Position numbers and translations under genes: made by a program. Positions 1-8,926 of a stretch of DNA of 64,000 nucleotides are shown here, one piece after another (the first letter of the stretch is position 1; every line of letters starts with the position of its first letter). The notes under the pieces were generated by a model. It did no database searches and had not been told where the DNA came from. It saw only the letters and a list, made by a program, of their open reading frames with translations. Origin of the DNA: Alcaligenes pakistanensis (GTDB lineage Bacteria; Pseudomonadota; Gammaproteobacteria; Burkholderiales; Burkholderiaceae_B). The stretch is taken from NCBI RefSeq assembly GCF_014652815.1, contig NZ_BMZN01000003.1, positions 79,429 through 143,428 of the forward strand, read 5' to 3'.

Positions 1-377
1 CTGCTGGCATCAGCAATATGGGAGGGATCAAACTGCCCATTCGGGCTGGCTTGGTTGATCAGCGATGGCAGCATGATCTTCAAGTTATCCAATACGCTTT
101 GCTGATTCAAACCCGACAGATCCACCAATTGCTTGATAGCAGGCTGCCCCATCACGCCCAACAAGTCCTGCTGACCAATTTCCTGATTGCTGCCCTGCGA
201 GATCCAGGACGACACCACATCCCCAAAGCCGCCAGTGCGGAAACGCTCGATCAAGCCACTCAAGCCACCTGGGTAGCTGCTGACGACTTGAATCAGAGCA
301 GGCAACAAAGCGCCCTGCTCCTTGGATTTGGCATCGCTAGACGACAAGGCGGATACAACAGAATTAAGCAAACTCAT
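1..377 (-). CDS. YidB-family (DUF937-like) protein, C-terminus cut by window edge
   Basis: The reverse strand reads from ATG at 377 out of the window, giving about 125 residues that begin MSLLNSVVSAL. The segment GGLSGLIERFRTGGFGDVV followed by a conserved SW and a glycine-poor helical tail is typical of the YidB/DUF937 family, small helical proteins of unknown function. A GGGGAG ribosome-binding site lies a few bases upstream of the start, which fixes it. The gene is divergent from the cyclodeaminase-family gene and the roughly 220 bases between them should carry both promoters. Only the 3' end is missing; the frame is open throughout. Family call is confident, function is not known. Confidence 0.8.
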   Translation of the reverse strand, partial: MSLLNSVVSALSSSDAKSKEQGALLPALIQVVSSYPGGLSGLIERFRTGGFGDVVSSWISQGSNQEIGQQDLLGVMGQPAIKQLVDLSGLNQQSVLDNLKIMLPSLINQASPNGQFDPSHIADAS

Positions 378-600
378 TATTTTTCTCCCCAATGCACGGC
401 ACCGCGCGTGGGCAAGTGCTGATATCAGGCCTCATTATGCCGTGACAGCCCGCTAGCCGGGGTGGATTAATTGTCAAGGTGGGTCAATAGGTCCCCCCCG
501 GAAAGGCCCTATTGCCCTGGACGACGCCTACGCTACACTGGTTTACCGATAGCCCGGCCCTATGTCCCGACAAGCAGACCGACTCAATGGAGACCCTGGA

Positions 601-1521
601 ATGACGCAAACTTCCTTTACTGTTCTGTCCGTAGAAGACACCGTTCGCGTTTTGCCTTACCCCGAGTTGGTCGCCCAACTTGGAAAAGCGGTGGCTCAAT
701 ATGCAGCTGGCACTATCGTCGCTCCTACCCGTCAAGTTCTGGACTATCCAAAAACGGGGCAAATGCTATCCATGCCTGCCGTCTCGCACGATATAGGCGT
801 TCATAAACTGGCCAATGTCATGCCAGACAATCTGCAACAGGGGCATGGGATTATCCAGGGACTGGTCAGCGTGTATGACGCCAGCAACGGCCTGCCTTTG
901 CTGCTTATGGATGCTCCCACCTTATCCGAGCGCCGCACCGCCGCTGTGTCTATGTTGGGCATTCAGGCCTTGTGGGCACAAGGGCCAGAGCACATCACCT
1001 TGCTGGGTTATGGACGTCAAGCCCTGGCGCATTGTGATGCCATCATGACGCTCTACCCCAAAGCGCGCGTCACACTGACCGGCCGCAATATAGAACGCGC
1101 CCAGTCTGTGGCGAAATCGCTGCAAGCCCAATTTGGAGACAGAGTGCAGGCTGCGGCTACTGTGCCGGAAAAAACAGATGTGCTGATTGCATTGACCTCC
1201 AGCCTGACCCCCGTTTATCACGAAGCAGCCCGCCTTGATCGACTATTGATTGGCCTGGGTGCCTTCAAGCCGGATATGGCCGAGTTCGAGGCTCACACCC
1301 TGTTGGCCAGCCGTCTGTATGCGGATGATGTCGTCGGTGCCCGCCAAGAAGCAGGAGATCTGATTCAGGCCGGGGTGGACTGGGAGCAAGTCCACAGTAT
1401 TCACCAGGTACTGCGTACACCAGCCCCTAAAGACAAGCCTTTATTCTTTAAATCTGTAGGCTCGGCTGCCTGGGATTTGGCTGCTGCACGTTGTGCTTTG
1501 CACTGTCTAGATCAGGCCTAA
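601..1521 (+). CDS. ornithine cyclodeaminase / mu-crystallin family dehydrogenase (delta-1-pyrroline-2-carboxylate reductase-like)
   Basis: A 306-residue protein of the ornithine cyclodeaminase/mu-crystallin family, which are NAD(P)-dependent enzymes acting on cyclic imines or amino acids. The N-terminal half contains the substrate region (residues about 50-75, KLANVMPDN) and the ERRTAAVS stretch, followed by a Rossmann segment with HITLLGYGRQA. I chose ATG 601 rather than the upstream in-frame ATG at 562 because GGAG sits 8 bases before 601. Relatives in Bordetella and Alcaligenes are usually labelled delta-1-pyrroline-2-carboxylate reductase; cyclodeaminase or alanine dehydrogenase activity is possible. 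It appears monocistronic, with no partner gene that reveals the substrate. Confidence 0.8.
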   Translation: MTQTSFTVLSVEDTVRVLPYPELVAQLGKAVAQYAAGTIVAPTRQVLDYPKTGQMLSMPAVSHDIGVHKLANVMPDNLQQGHGIIQGLVSVYDASNGLPLLLMDAPTLSERRTAAVSMLGIQALWAQGPEHITLLGYGRQALAHCDAIMTLYPKARVTLTGRNIERAQSVAKSLQAQFGDRVQAAATVPEKTDVLIALTSSLTPVYHEAARLDRLLIGLGAFKPDMAEFEAHTLLASRLYADDVVGARQEAGDLIQAGVDWEQVHSIHQVLRTPAPKDKPLFFKSVGSAAWDLAAARCALHCLDQA

Positions 1522-1634
1522 ATACTTAGCTCGCTAACTAATAGCTTGGGCATTCCAAATCGCGTCCAGAGTGTTACTCTGGCGCGTACGATTCCTTACA
1601 GTCACTTACTGATCTCTTTTTTGCCGCGCTACCC

Positions 1635-2375
1635 ATGACTTCTCCTCTTCCTCCTACCGAAGACGATCCGTATCAGATCCAGTCCAAATTTGAAATTCTG
1701 CGTGTTTTACGGGCTATCGAAAAAGGAGGCCTGTTATTGCACATGGAAGCCAACCAGGGCAATGACCGGATTGTCACCACCATTTTGGACATTGATCTGG
1801 ACAACAATGTCGTGGTAATTGATACCGCCAACAAAGAAGAAAAAACCCGCAATCTGCTGCAGTCCGAACACACCAGTTTCGAGACCTCGCTGGACAAGAT
1901 CAAGGTAACCTTCCAGGGCCCTGCTCCCGAAGTGGTGTCCTACGAAGGGCAGCCGGCTCTGGCGATCCCTATTCCGGAGTCTATTCGACGTTTACAGCGG
2001 CGCGAATTCTTCCGCGTTAATGTGCCCGTCAGCGAACCGGCCATGGTGATTTTGCGTCTGAATAATGAATCCAAGAGTTTTCTGCTGCACGATATCAGCG
2101 GCGGCGGTCTATCTTTGGTGGACGAGTCCCAGAGCTTGGCAGAAGTCATAGGCACGCATAAAACCGAGTCCTTGCTGGAACTGCCGCAAGCCGGCTCTTT
2201 TGTGGTTGCTCTGCAAGTGGCGCGTACTGAGATGCAGCAGCTCGCCAATGGCAAGCAGATTCAACGTTTGGGCTGTACGTTTATTGATCTGTCTGCTTCC
2301 ACGCAGATGGCGATTCAGCACTACATCAGTCGTCTGGAGCGGCAGCAGATCGCCAAGCAGCGCGGACACGGTTAA
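1635..2375 (+). CDS. ycgR: flagellar brake protein YcgR (c-di-GMP-binding PilZ protein)
   Basis: A 246-residue cytoplasmic protein with an N-terminal YcgR domain (about residues 10-110) and a C-terminal PilZ domain. The c-di-GMP-binding signature is visible: a basic RRLQRREFFRV segment supplying the RxxxR motif at about 119-130, then the DISGGGLSL motif at about 152-160. YcgR proteins bind c-di-GMP and slow the flagellar motor. No flagellar genes are in the window, so the motor role is inferred from the family. The start has only a weak ribosome-binding site. The gene is convergent with the nucleotidyltransferase gene, with six bases between stop codons. Confidence 0.88.
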   Translation: MTSPLPPTEDDPYQIQSKFEILRVLRAIEKGGLLLHMEANQGNDRIVTTILDIDLDNNVVVIDTANKEEKTRNLLQSEHTSFETSLDKIKVTFQGPAPEVVSYEGQPALAIPIPESIRRLQRREFFRVNVPVSEPAMVILRLNNESKSFLLHDISGGGLSLVDESQSLAEVIGTHKTESLLELPQAGSFVVALQVARTEMQQLANGKQIQRLGCTFIDLSASTQMAIQHYISRLERQQIAKQRGHG

Positions 2376-2381
2376 GGTGTT

Positions 2382-2984
2382 TCAGGACATCCCCAAATCG
2401 CTTGGGATGTCCACATCGCGCAAAATTCCTTCATCCACTAAAGGCACGAACAGGGTCTGATCTCTGTTGGCTTGCAATAAGCCGCGCGCACCCTGTTCAT
2501 CTGGCAGTTCTAAAAGCGGCTCACGCCACTCCAGGCCAAAGCCGCTCGGATTGCCGGGCTGGCCGTTTAAAACCGGCCGTACAATCCCCGCCCCATCTTG
2601 CACCGCTTGAGCCACCGCGGCTACCGTACTCGGCCGCACCCAAGGCATATCTGCCAGCAACACGACGTAGCCGTATTGGGGACTGCAAGCCTGTATCCCG
2701 GCTTTCAAACTAACACCCATGCCGCGGATGGCTTCTGAAGCCTGAACGAACTTGATCGGCAAGTCTTTTAGCTCTTGGCGCAAGAGCTGTTCATGAACAT
2801 CACAAACAAGCAGCACCTCATCCAGCACTGACAATGCGGTTTCACAGACATGGCGCACCATTGTTTTACCATCTGCTGTCTTGGCCAATAGCTTCAACTG
2901 TTGACCAGTCGGATCGAAGCGTCGGCCCAAGCCTGCTGCCAGAATAATGCCCGTCACCCCTGATACATGCTGCTGCCCTGCCAT
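2382..2984 (-). CDS. MobA/MocA-like molybdenum-cofactor nucleotidyltransferase (NTP_transf_3)
   Basis: A 200-residue nucleotidyltransferase. The signature GIILAAGLGRRF near the N-terminus is the NTP-binding loop of MobA-like enzymes, followed by a lysine (QLKLLA) and an acidic metal-binding LADMPWV motif at about residue 105. MocA-type enzymes attach CMP or GMP to molybdopterin for xanthine-oxidase-type hydroxylases. The link to pyridine hydroxylation (PicA is such an enzyme in Alcaligenes) is suggestive only. AAGGAG lies 5 bases before the ATG. The neighbouring convergent gene gives no functional hint. MobA itself, MocA or another sugar-nucleotide transferase cannot be separated from sequence alone. 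Confidence 0.8.
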   Translation of the reverse strand: MAGQQHVSGVTGIILAAGLGRRFDPTGQQLKLLAKTADGKTMVRHVCETALSVLDEVLLVCDVHEQLLRQELKDLPIKFVQASEAIRGMGVSLKAGIQACSPQYGYVVLLADMPWVRPSTVAAVAQAVQDGAGIVRPVLNGQPGNPSGFGLEWREPLLELPDEQGARGLLQANRDQTLFVPLVDEGILRDVDIPSDLGMS

Positions 2985-3660
2985 CCTGGCTCCTTGTGAG
3001 CTATGTAGTGTCTGGTCGAATATGGTTTGCTGTTTCGCTTATTAGACTAAAGGAAGGGGATGAGGGGTACAAGCTTAGTGGGAAGAGCAAGTGGCGTTTG
3101 GGCTTTAAACAGTGCCACTTGTTTTCTTGTGAGGCCCGTGTGCGGCTTGGCGGGCGACTCAGGGTTCTGGCCGCAGGCAGTACGTCGAGGCGGGATGCAA
3201 GGGTCATGCTGTTTGAGGAGCGCGCTTGCGGTTTGTCCGGGGGACAAATCGCGCTCCGAGTTCACGACCCGCCCGCCACGACGTACTGACAAGGGGACCC
3301 ACGCGCAGCGTGGGCAAGGGCCCCGCCAAGACAAGCCGAACACGGGCCTCACAAGAGAACCATCCCGCCTCACACAAAGCCCAGACGGCACACCCAGAGA
3401 AAACCAACTCCCCCCATCCATTCCCAAAAATACTCCAAGTGTTCTGACCCCGTTTAAAGAAGAAAGGTAAAGGTTTAAAACCATCGGTGTCTTTTCAAGA
3501 CCATCTGCTATATTCCACCGACGCAGGCTAAGGAAATCTCCCTGCGCTAGCCCCCCCCGACGCAGCAACAACGAACGCCTTACTCTAATCAAACTGCTTC
3601 CTCCCTTTCAGGGGCCATTAAGTGCAAACAATATTCCGCGCATTCACCACCTGCTCAACA
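2985..3660. other. gene-free intergenic block
   Basis: About 670 bases with no convincing gene. Open frames exist on both strands (the longest at 3047-3592 on the minus strand) but they encode arginine- and proline-rich low-complexity peptides that mirror each other because the DNA is self-complementary. The block is dominated by the multi-stem inverted repeat at 3089-3361. The last 150 bases are AT-richer and should hold the promoter of the autotransporter gene; a TGCTATATT extended -10-like sequence lies near 3507-3515, without a good -35. Confidence 0.6.
3089..3361. repeat. large multi-stem inverted repeat / putative structured RNA or mobile intergenic element
   Basis: Several nested complementary segments are visible. 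A leading hairpin pairs AAGTGGC (3089 on) with GCCACTT (to 3120). The outer arms pair CTTGTGAGGCCCGTGT (from about 3126) with its complement at about 3337-3355, extended by CGGCTTG and GGCGGG. Inside, CAGTACGTCG (from about 3178) pairs with CGACGTACTG (about 3279-3288), extended by GGCGGG/CCCGCC. The innermost stem pairs GGAGCGCG plus GTTTGTCC (3218-3239) with GGACAAA and CGCGCTCC (3242-3257). A side hairpin CCCACGC-GCA-GCGTGGG lies at 3298-3314. The whole could fold as one long branched structure on either strand. No terminator-like T-run is attached. I do not recognise the family. Confidence 0.7.
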
Positions 3661-6600
3661 ATGAAACTAACAAAACTTTATGCTGCGCTGGCGCTGGCCA
3701 TTGCACCACTATCTGCTCACGCCCTGGAAGATAGAGCCGTAACAGACGCATCGGGACGCACCGTGTTCATCGCGCGTTTTTTTGACATGGGTGATGGTGT
3801 ATTCGACGACGACAGCGGCACGTCCTTCTGGAGCTGGAACGGCCGCCAAGCCTATAAAGAACAGCTGCTTGAAGGCATAAGCTATTGGGCTGAAATACTA
3901 CAGCCTCAAGGCGACAACCCAGCAACCATCGTCAATATCGGCACGATTAATGACCCAGGCAATGCCTACGGGGGCTCACCCACCGCCAATGACGGCCAAA
4001 GCGCACTCACACAGATGCAGCAAAACATCTTCGGCCTGTCGCCTGCAACAGGGACGCTGCAGTTCGGTGGACATGGTTTTTTTGGCCTGGGCCAAGACAA
4101 CTACGCAACAAACCCCGCGTTTACGCAAACGCCGCTTACCGGTAAAGACAGCGTACTTCTGACGGCCGTCCACGAAATTGCCCACGGGCTGGGCATTGCG
4201 AGCAGCGTGGAAGACAGGGACTTATTCAATGGCACGCAACTATATTTCGAAAGCCACTTGAACAGCTGGTCGCAACTGCTCAGAGACGACAACGGCAACC
4301 CGGCACGCCCGGATCAGCAGATTGTGTGCGACGGTTGTGGCAACTTCTACGACCCCGATTCATTCGATTTGCGCCAGGACCAGGGATTCCTGCTTGGCCC
4401 CAACATCGAACAAGTACTGGCAGGAGGCCTGCGTGGTGTACCTGTCAAAATGCTGGATGACGATGGGGACGTGGACAATAACCACATGAGCCATATCGAA
4501 CTTCGCAACAGCGTCATGAGCCACCAGAACTACCGCAACTACTCAGGCTTCATGGAAGCTGAGCTGGCAGTACTACAAGACCTAGGTTACACCATTGACC
4601 GAGCCAATTTCTTCGGGCGCTCAATCTACGGCGATGGCCTTGATCTGGTGAATACACAAGGCTTCTTTGGGCGCAATGCCGCTGGCACCCAGTACCTCCC
4701 GGGTCAATACAACCAGGCGACACTGGGCTTGGGACTGCATATCTACGGTAGCAACAACCAGATCCGGCAAGCCGCTGACCTGCTGGCAGCAGGATCCGGC
4801 GGAGCAGGTATACGGGTGGATGGCGAAAACAACACCCTAGTCATCGATCCAAGCGTCAAAATCTACGCGGATGGCTTGAACGGACAAGGCGTTCAATTTG
4901 CCTACGGCCGTGGACACACACTGGTTCATCGCGGCGACATCCAGGCTACCGGCCCTCAGGGTGTGGGCCTGCGTTTTGATTTTGGCACCAATGCCCTAGG
5001 CGACCATACCGAGCGTCGCGGCTCCTACATACGCAGCATCGAGGGTGTCAATCAAGCCCTGCTCCCGGAACTGGACGGCCCATTGGTTCAACAGGCCGAC
5101 ATTAGCGGGCGAGTCGCAGGCAAAGAAGCGGCCATCCTGATTTCTGATAACGCCTACGTAGAGCGCATCAACCTGATGCAAGGTGCCCAGATAGAAGGCG
5201 ACATTATTTCGCGCTATGCGCAACGCGACGACAATAATCAGCTACGCCTGACCACACTCTCTTTCGGCCAGGCTGCCGACAGCCTGGGCCGCAGCATCGA
5301 TCAGCCCGATGCAACATTTCACCTCAGCTACGCCGGGAACATCACAGGCAAAGACAATCTGGCCCTGTCGTTTGACGGTGGCACAACGCAATTGAACGGT
5401 ACCTTGCAGGTCCACAGTGCCACCGTCCAGGAAGCAGCAACGTTGGGTGGCAATGCCAGCTTCGATCTGGCCAGCGGCAGCGCCCTGATTAACGCTGGCA
5501 CCTTGACACCCGGCAACTCAGCCGGACGCATCAGCGTGAACGGAGACTTTCAACAAACAGCAACGGGACGCCTAGTCGCTGAATTTGACGGCAAAGGTAG
5601 CCACGACGTGCTTGCCGTCAGCGGCCATGCTGACCTGAACGGCACACTAAAACTGGAACCTTTGGCTGACTGGTATCAAAACTCCTGGTCGGTCGACACA
5701 GGCCCTTTGGTGGAAGCGTCCAGCCAAAGCGGCAATTTCAGCACCACCCAGATCGCTCATGTATCGCCCACCTTGCAGTTTGACGCTGCTCCCTTGGGCA
5801 GTGAGCGCTACCGACTGTCTGCCAGCCGCGCCGACAATGCCTACAGCCAGTATGGCAACGATGCCAACCAGCGAGAGGCCGGAAACGCCTTATTCAAGCT
5901 GGCTGCCGCTGGACCCACATCCGCACAAGCGCTATTCCAGGCACTCGACTTCTCGGCCACGGACGGCTCACAAATACCCACCGCCCTGGACCAGATTTCA
6001 CCGGCTGGCTACAGTGCTGCAATGGCCGCTTCCCTGATGCATGAGCGTTCAATCATGCAAACCGCCCGCCAAGGCATGAGCCAAAGCCTGCTGCGGCCCG
6101 GCACGGAATGGCAGGGCTACGCCTTGGTATTTGGCGCCAACGTCGATCAAAACACGCGTGGCTCCATGCTTGGCTACGATGCCAACAGCTATGGCCTGAT
6201 CGTTGGGGCCGGACGCGCTCTGGAGTCGGCACCCGACTTTGCCGTGGGAGCCCAACTTGATATCTCAGACCTGTCGGTCAAGCCGGATGCCCCTTACTCT
6301 GGCAAGAGCAAAGCCACCGCATTTGGCCTTGCTGCCCATCTGCAATACCGTCCTGGAGCAAGGGAAGGCCTTTTTGCTTTCAGCGGGCTACGTCTGGGCC
6401 TGGAGCAAGCCGATATGCGTAGGCAGATTGCTATCGGGGACTACCAAGCGAGCCACTCGTCTGACTGGACCGCACGCAATCTGTCGCTTGATGCTGGCAC
6501 AGGCTACCTTTGGGAGCTCAACCCATCATTTTCGGTGGGCCCCTTTGTCAGCATGAACTATGCCTCGGTGTCCCGCCCCTACATCGACGAATCGGGCAAT

Positions 6601-6963
6601 GCGGCAACACGCCTTCATCTGGACAGCAAGCGCGTAGACGCCTTGCGCTCCAGCCTTGGCCTGACAGCCACCTGGAATCGCGCCCTGGATGATGGCAGCA
6701 ACTTGGCCGTGAATGTCGACATGGGCTGGAATCACGAATGGTTGAACCGCGACCTGACTCAAACAGCCCGTTTCGCGATTACGTCCACGGATACCACGTT
6801 TAATACCCGTAATAGCGTGCTTCCCCGCGACACGATGAACCTGCGAGCAGGCCTGACCTGGCAACGCAGTGAGCACCTGTCGATTGGCACCGGCATCAGT
6901 TCACAGTTTGGGGGCGGATATTCATCGCTGCAAGGGCAGGTGAATCTGCGCTGGGCGTTTTAA
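3661..6963 (+). CDS. autotransporter with HExxH metalloprotease-like passenger domain (paralogue 1)
   Basis: About 1100 residues: signal peptide (MKLTKLYAALALAIAPLSAHA), an N-terminal domain with HEIAHGLG (His171 in this numbering), then a conserved MSHIELRNSVMSH stretch and an AELAVLQDLGY helix, a beta-helix-like passenger (about 320-750), and a C-terminal autotransporter barrel ending in the aromatic RWAF. HExxHxxG followed by an S-x-M-x turn is the layout of zinc metzincins, but the usual third histidine directly after the glycine is absent. Start: ATG 3661 matches the signal-peptide start of the paralogue at 58849; an in-frame GTG at 3622 has a better ribosome-binding site (AGGGG, 7 bases) and would add 13 residues. 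Predicted to be exported and displayed or released at the surface. Substrate unknown. Confidence 0.85.
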   Translation: MKLTKLYAALALAIAPLSAHALEDRAVTDASGRTVFIARFFDMGDGVFDDDSGTSFWSWNGRQAYKEQLLEGISYWAEILQPQGDNPATIVNIGTINDPGNAYGGSPTANDGQSALTQMQQNIFGLSPATGTLQFGGHGFFGLGQDNYATNPAFTQTPLTGKDSVLLTAVHEIAHGLGIASSVEDRDLFNGTQLYFESHLNSWSQLLRDDNGNPARPDQQIVCDGCGNFYDPDSFDLRQDQGFLLGPNIEQVLAGGLRGVPVKMLDDDGDVDNNHMSHIELRNSVMSHQNYRNYSGFMEAELAVLQDLGYTIDRANFFGRSIYGDGLDLVNTQGFFGRNAAGTQYLPGQYNQATLGLGLHIYGSNNQIRQAADLLAAGSGGAGIRVDGENNTLVIDPSVKIYADGLNGQGVQFAYGRGHTLVHRGDIQATGPQGVGLRFDFGTNALGDHTERRGSYIRSIEGVNQALLPELDGPLVQQADISGRVAGKEAAILISDNAYVERINLMQGAQIEGDIISRYAQRDDNNQLRLTTLSFGQAADSLGRSIDQPDATFHLSYAGNITGKDNLALSFDGGTTQLNGTLQVHSATVQEAATLGGNASFDLASGSALINAGTLTPGNSAGRISVNGDFQQTATGRLVAEFDGKGSHDVLAVSGHADLNGTLKLEPLADWYQNSWSVDTGPLVEASSQSGNFSTTQIAHVSPTLQFDAAPLGSERYRLSASRADNAYSQYGNDANQREAGNALFKLAAAGPTSAQALFQALDFSATDGSQIPTALDQISPAGYSAAMAASLMHERSIMQTARQGMSQSLLRPGTEWQGYALVFGANVDQNTRGSMLGYDANSYGLIVGAGRALESAPDFAVGAQLDISDLSVKPDAPYSGKSKATAFGLAAHLQYRPGAREGLFAFSGLRLGLEQADMRRQIAIGDYQASHSSDWTARNLSLDAGTGYLWELNPSFSVGPFVSMNYASVSRPYIDESGNAATRLHLDSKRVDALRSSLGLTATWNRALDDGSNLAVNVDMGWNHEWLNRDLTQTARFAITSTDTTFNTRNSVLPRDTMNLRAGLTWQRSEHLSIGTGISSQFGGGYSSLQGQVNLRWAF

Positions 6964-7099
6964 GAATAGACGCTTGCCAGGAAGCGTGATTGTTGCTTGA
7001 AACGGTGGGAGACACTGATGCATATGTACAAAGTGTTCTCCCAATACCATTTGCGCTTTCACTAATGCTGCTTGTGTTCTTGTAGGGCCACGCAAAGCC

Positions 7100-7135
7100 A
7101 AAAAAAAACCCCGAGAGTCAGCCGACTCCCAGGGG
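7100..7135 (-). terminator. intrinsic terminator downstream of picF
   Basis: Read on the minus strand, CCCC...GAGTC-GGCT-GACTC...GGGG forms a hairpin followed at once by nine Ts. It lies about 50 bases after the picF stop and closes the pic operon, separating it from the autotransporter gene. Confidence 0.85.
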
Positions 7136-7182
7136 CACAGGTCCGACAGCCTGCCCCCAAGCGGCAGACTATCGATACTCGG

Positions 7183-7806
7183 TCACAGTCCCAACAACGT
7201 CATCGCCTCTTCACGCGTTGCCACGGTGGCGTACTTCTGACGCATGTCGAACAGGTTGGCGTCATGCGGGCCAATAGCACGGTCACCCACGCAATCAGAG
7301 ACCACCAAGGGACGAAAGCCCAGTTGCATCGCATCGACCACGCTGGAGCGTACGCAGCCACTGGTGACGGCACCGGCGACCAGCAGCGTTTGCACACCAC
7401 GTTGAGTCAACCATGCCGCCAAAGGTGTGCCGAAGAAGGCCGAGGGCACATTCTTGCGAACCACAAACTCACCAGGGGCAGGTGCCAGTTCAGGCACGAT
7501 ATGGCTGTTGTGCGCGTCTTCGGTCAAGCCCAACATGCCGGGCACTTTAATGCTGAAGATATTGTTATCCGCGCCATCATCCGCATACACGATGCGAGTG
7601 TGAGCCACAGGCCAACCTTGCTCACGCGCCGTTGCCAGCAACTTCTGCGTATTCTCGATGGCCTCTGGAATATTGCCTCCACCAAATACCGCTGGATCGG
7701 CAAAGCCATTAACCAAATCAATAATCAGCAGACCGAAAGGAGCTTTGGGCTCCAGCATCGAACCAAAACCTTGTTGAGCGTACACCGCTCCTTCATTCGT
7801 ACTCAC
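7183..7806 (-). CDS. picF: maleamate amidohydrolase (isochorismatase-family cysteine hydrolase)
   Basis: A 207-residue cysteine hydrolase of the isochorismatase fold that would convert maleamate to maleate and ammonia. The catalytic triad is visible: Asp30 (in LLIIDLVNGF), Lys118 (VVRKNVPSAF) and Cys151 (GAVTSGCVRSS). The start is GTG at 7806, inside the end of the dioxygenase gene (14-base overlap), with GGAGG 5 bases upstream; longer in-frame extensions would run through that gene and are rejected. The order picC-picE-picD-picF and the divergent MarR gene match the picolinate cluster described for Alcaligenes faecalis JQ135. The homologue in Pseudomonas nicotinate degradation is NicF. An intrinsic terminator follows. 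Confidence 0.9.
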   Translation of the reverse strand: MSTNEGAVYAQQGFGSMLEPKAPFGLLIIDLVNGFADPAVFGGGNIPEAIENTQKLLATAREQGWPVAHTRIVYADDGADNNIFSIKVPGMLGLTEDAHNSHIVPELAPAPGEFVVRKNVPSAFFGTPLAAWLTQRGVQTLLVAGAVTSGCVRSSVVDAMQLGFRPLVVSDCVGDRAIGPHDANLFDMRQKYATVATREEAMTLLGL

Positions 7807-8845
7807 CCACGCCTCCGTCCAGTACTTTGCCATCACGCACGACCGCACGACCGTCCAGGCTGACCGTGCAATGGCGCAAAGGAATATCAATATGGCAGGC
7901 TGTTGTGCGCTTGCCACCCGCTTCATTGTTCGGGCCCAAGGAGAACAGGAAGTTACCCTCGAACGCACGCGCGTCCATGCCAATGGTGTTCTCACGCGAA
8001 TACAGACCCAGCGTGGACCAATGGCAACGTGGCTGCAAACCCCAACCGATGTGCGAAATGGCGTAGCCTTCGGGGTCATTAAAGGACTTCATGTATTCGT
8101 CCAATAATTGCGCCTCGATACCGCCTTCAATCTTCGTGGCGTAGCCGTTTTCCACCGTCAAAATAATTTGCTCGGAGGAATACTTTTTCTGCGGCAAAAG
8201 GATATCGCCCTTATCGATCACGATGGTGCCGTTGGTACCCAGCTCATTGGGCCAAGTCAGCACAAAACCGCTAGGCCAGTGGTCCCAACGACCGGGCTCA
8301 TCCACGAAGCCGTACTCGCGAATGGCAGGGAACTCACCCAACGGGCAGCGCAAATCTGTACCGGCTGCCGAGGTAATGCTCATTTCCTTGGCGGCTTTGA
8401 TCAAGGCTGCCGCCGCGGTCACGCGAGCACGATCTGCTTCGGTCGGCACAGTACGCACCAGAATTTCTGGTGGCTCTACCGCCAGCAGAATCTTGGTACC
8501 CGACTTCAGAATATCGATCTGCTCGGGCGAGAACAACAAGGTCATCAAATCCAAGACCAGATCGCTGGCCTTCAGAGCTGCAATCGCTGCTTCGTTACCT
8601 GTCAAAGGCGTAGTACCCAGATAGGCCAACGAGTCGCGACTCAAGGCTTTTTCAGCATTAACGGGCAACAGGTCCAGGCGATTCACAATCGCGCCCATGG
8701 ACTGCGCCGCAATCTGTGCACACTGCATGGTTTGCTGATTCGTCGTGGAGCTGGTCAGCAAGGTCACCGTCTGACCTGCTTGCAGCTTGGACAAGCGCAG
8801 TACCTCTTGCCACGCTTCGATAAGTTGGTAATCACTAACTGCCAT
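7793..8845 (-). CDS. picD: 2,5-dihydroxypyridine 5,6-dioxygenase
   Basis: A 350-residue enzyme that opens the ring of 2,5-dihydroxypyridine to N-formylmaleamate using Fe(II) and O2. It has the length and fold of NicX from Pseudomonas putida, a family related to M29 aminopeptidases rather than to classical dioxygenases. By direct counting, His265 (SHIGWG), His318 and Asp320 (CHIDIPLRH) fall exactly at the iron-ligand positions known for NicX. The start ATG 8845 has AAGGAG a few bases upstream. The 3' end overlaps picF by 14 bases, suggesting translational coupling. An 81-base gap with a GGGGCCGCC/GGCGGCCCC hairpin (8899-8918) separates it from picE. Confidence 0.93.
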   Translation of the reverse strand: MAVSDYQLIEAWQEVLRLSKLQAGQTVTLLTSSTTNQQTMQCAQIAAQSMGAIVNRLDLLPVNAEKALSRDSLAYLGTTPLTGNEAAIAALKASDLVLDLMTLLFSPEQIDILKSGTKILLAVEPPEILVRTVPTEADRARVTAAAALIKAAKEMSITSAAGTDLRCPLGEFPAIREYGFVDEPGRWDHWPSGFVLTWPNELGTNGTIVIDKGDILLPQKKYSSEQIILTVENGYATKIEGGIEAQLLDEYMKSFNDPEGYAISHIGWGLQPRCHWSTLGLYSRENTIGMDARAFEGNFLFSLGPNNEAGGKRTTACHIDIPLRHCTVSLDGRAVVRDGKVLDGGVGEYE

Positions 8846-8898
8846 TTAGTCTCTCCTTGTGAGACACCTCGGCTTCAAACCGACATGCCTTATCACGA

Positions 8899-8918
8899 CG
8901 GGGCCGCCCAGGCGGCCC
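8899..8918 (-). other. intercistronic hairpin between picE and picD
   Basis: GGGGCCGCC-CA-GGCGGCCCC is a near-perfect GC-rich stem just after the picE stop. There is no T-run on the minus strand, so it looks more like a processing or mRNA-stability element than a terminator. Confidence 0.5.
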
Positions 8919-8926
8919 CATCAACA

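Noticed and set aside
3047-3592. Open reading frames on both strands in the gap before the first autotransporter
   Set aside because: They encode Arg/Pro/Gly-rich low-complexity peptides, mirror each other because of the inverted repeat, and have no ribosome-binding site; best seen as by-products of the repeat.
7040-7095. Short stretch resembling one arm of the 3089-3361 element (TTCTTGTAGGGCC)
   Set aside because: Only about a dozen bases match loosely and no partner arm is present; insufficient to call a second copy.
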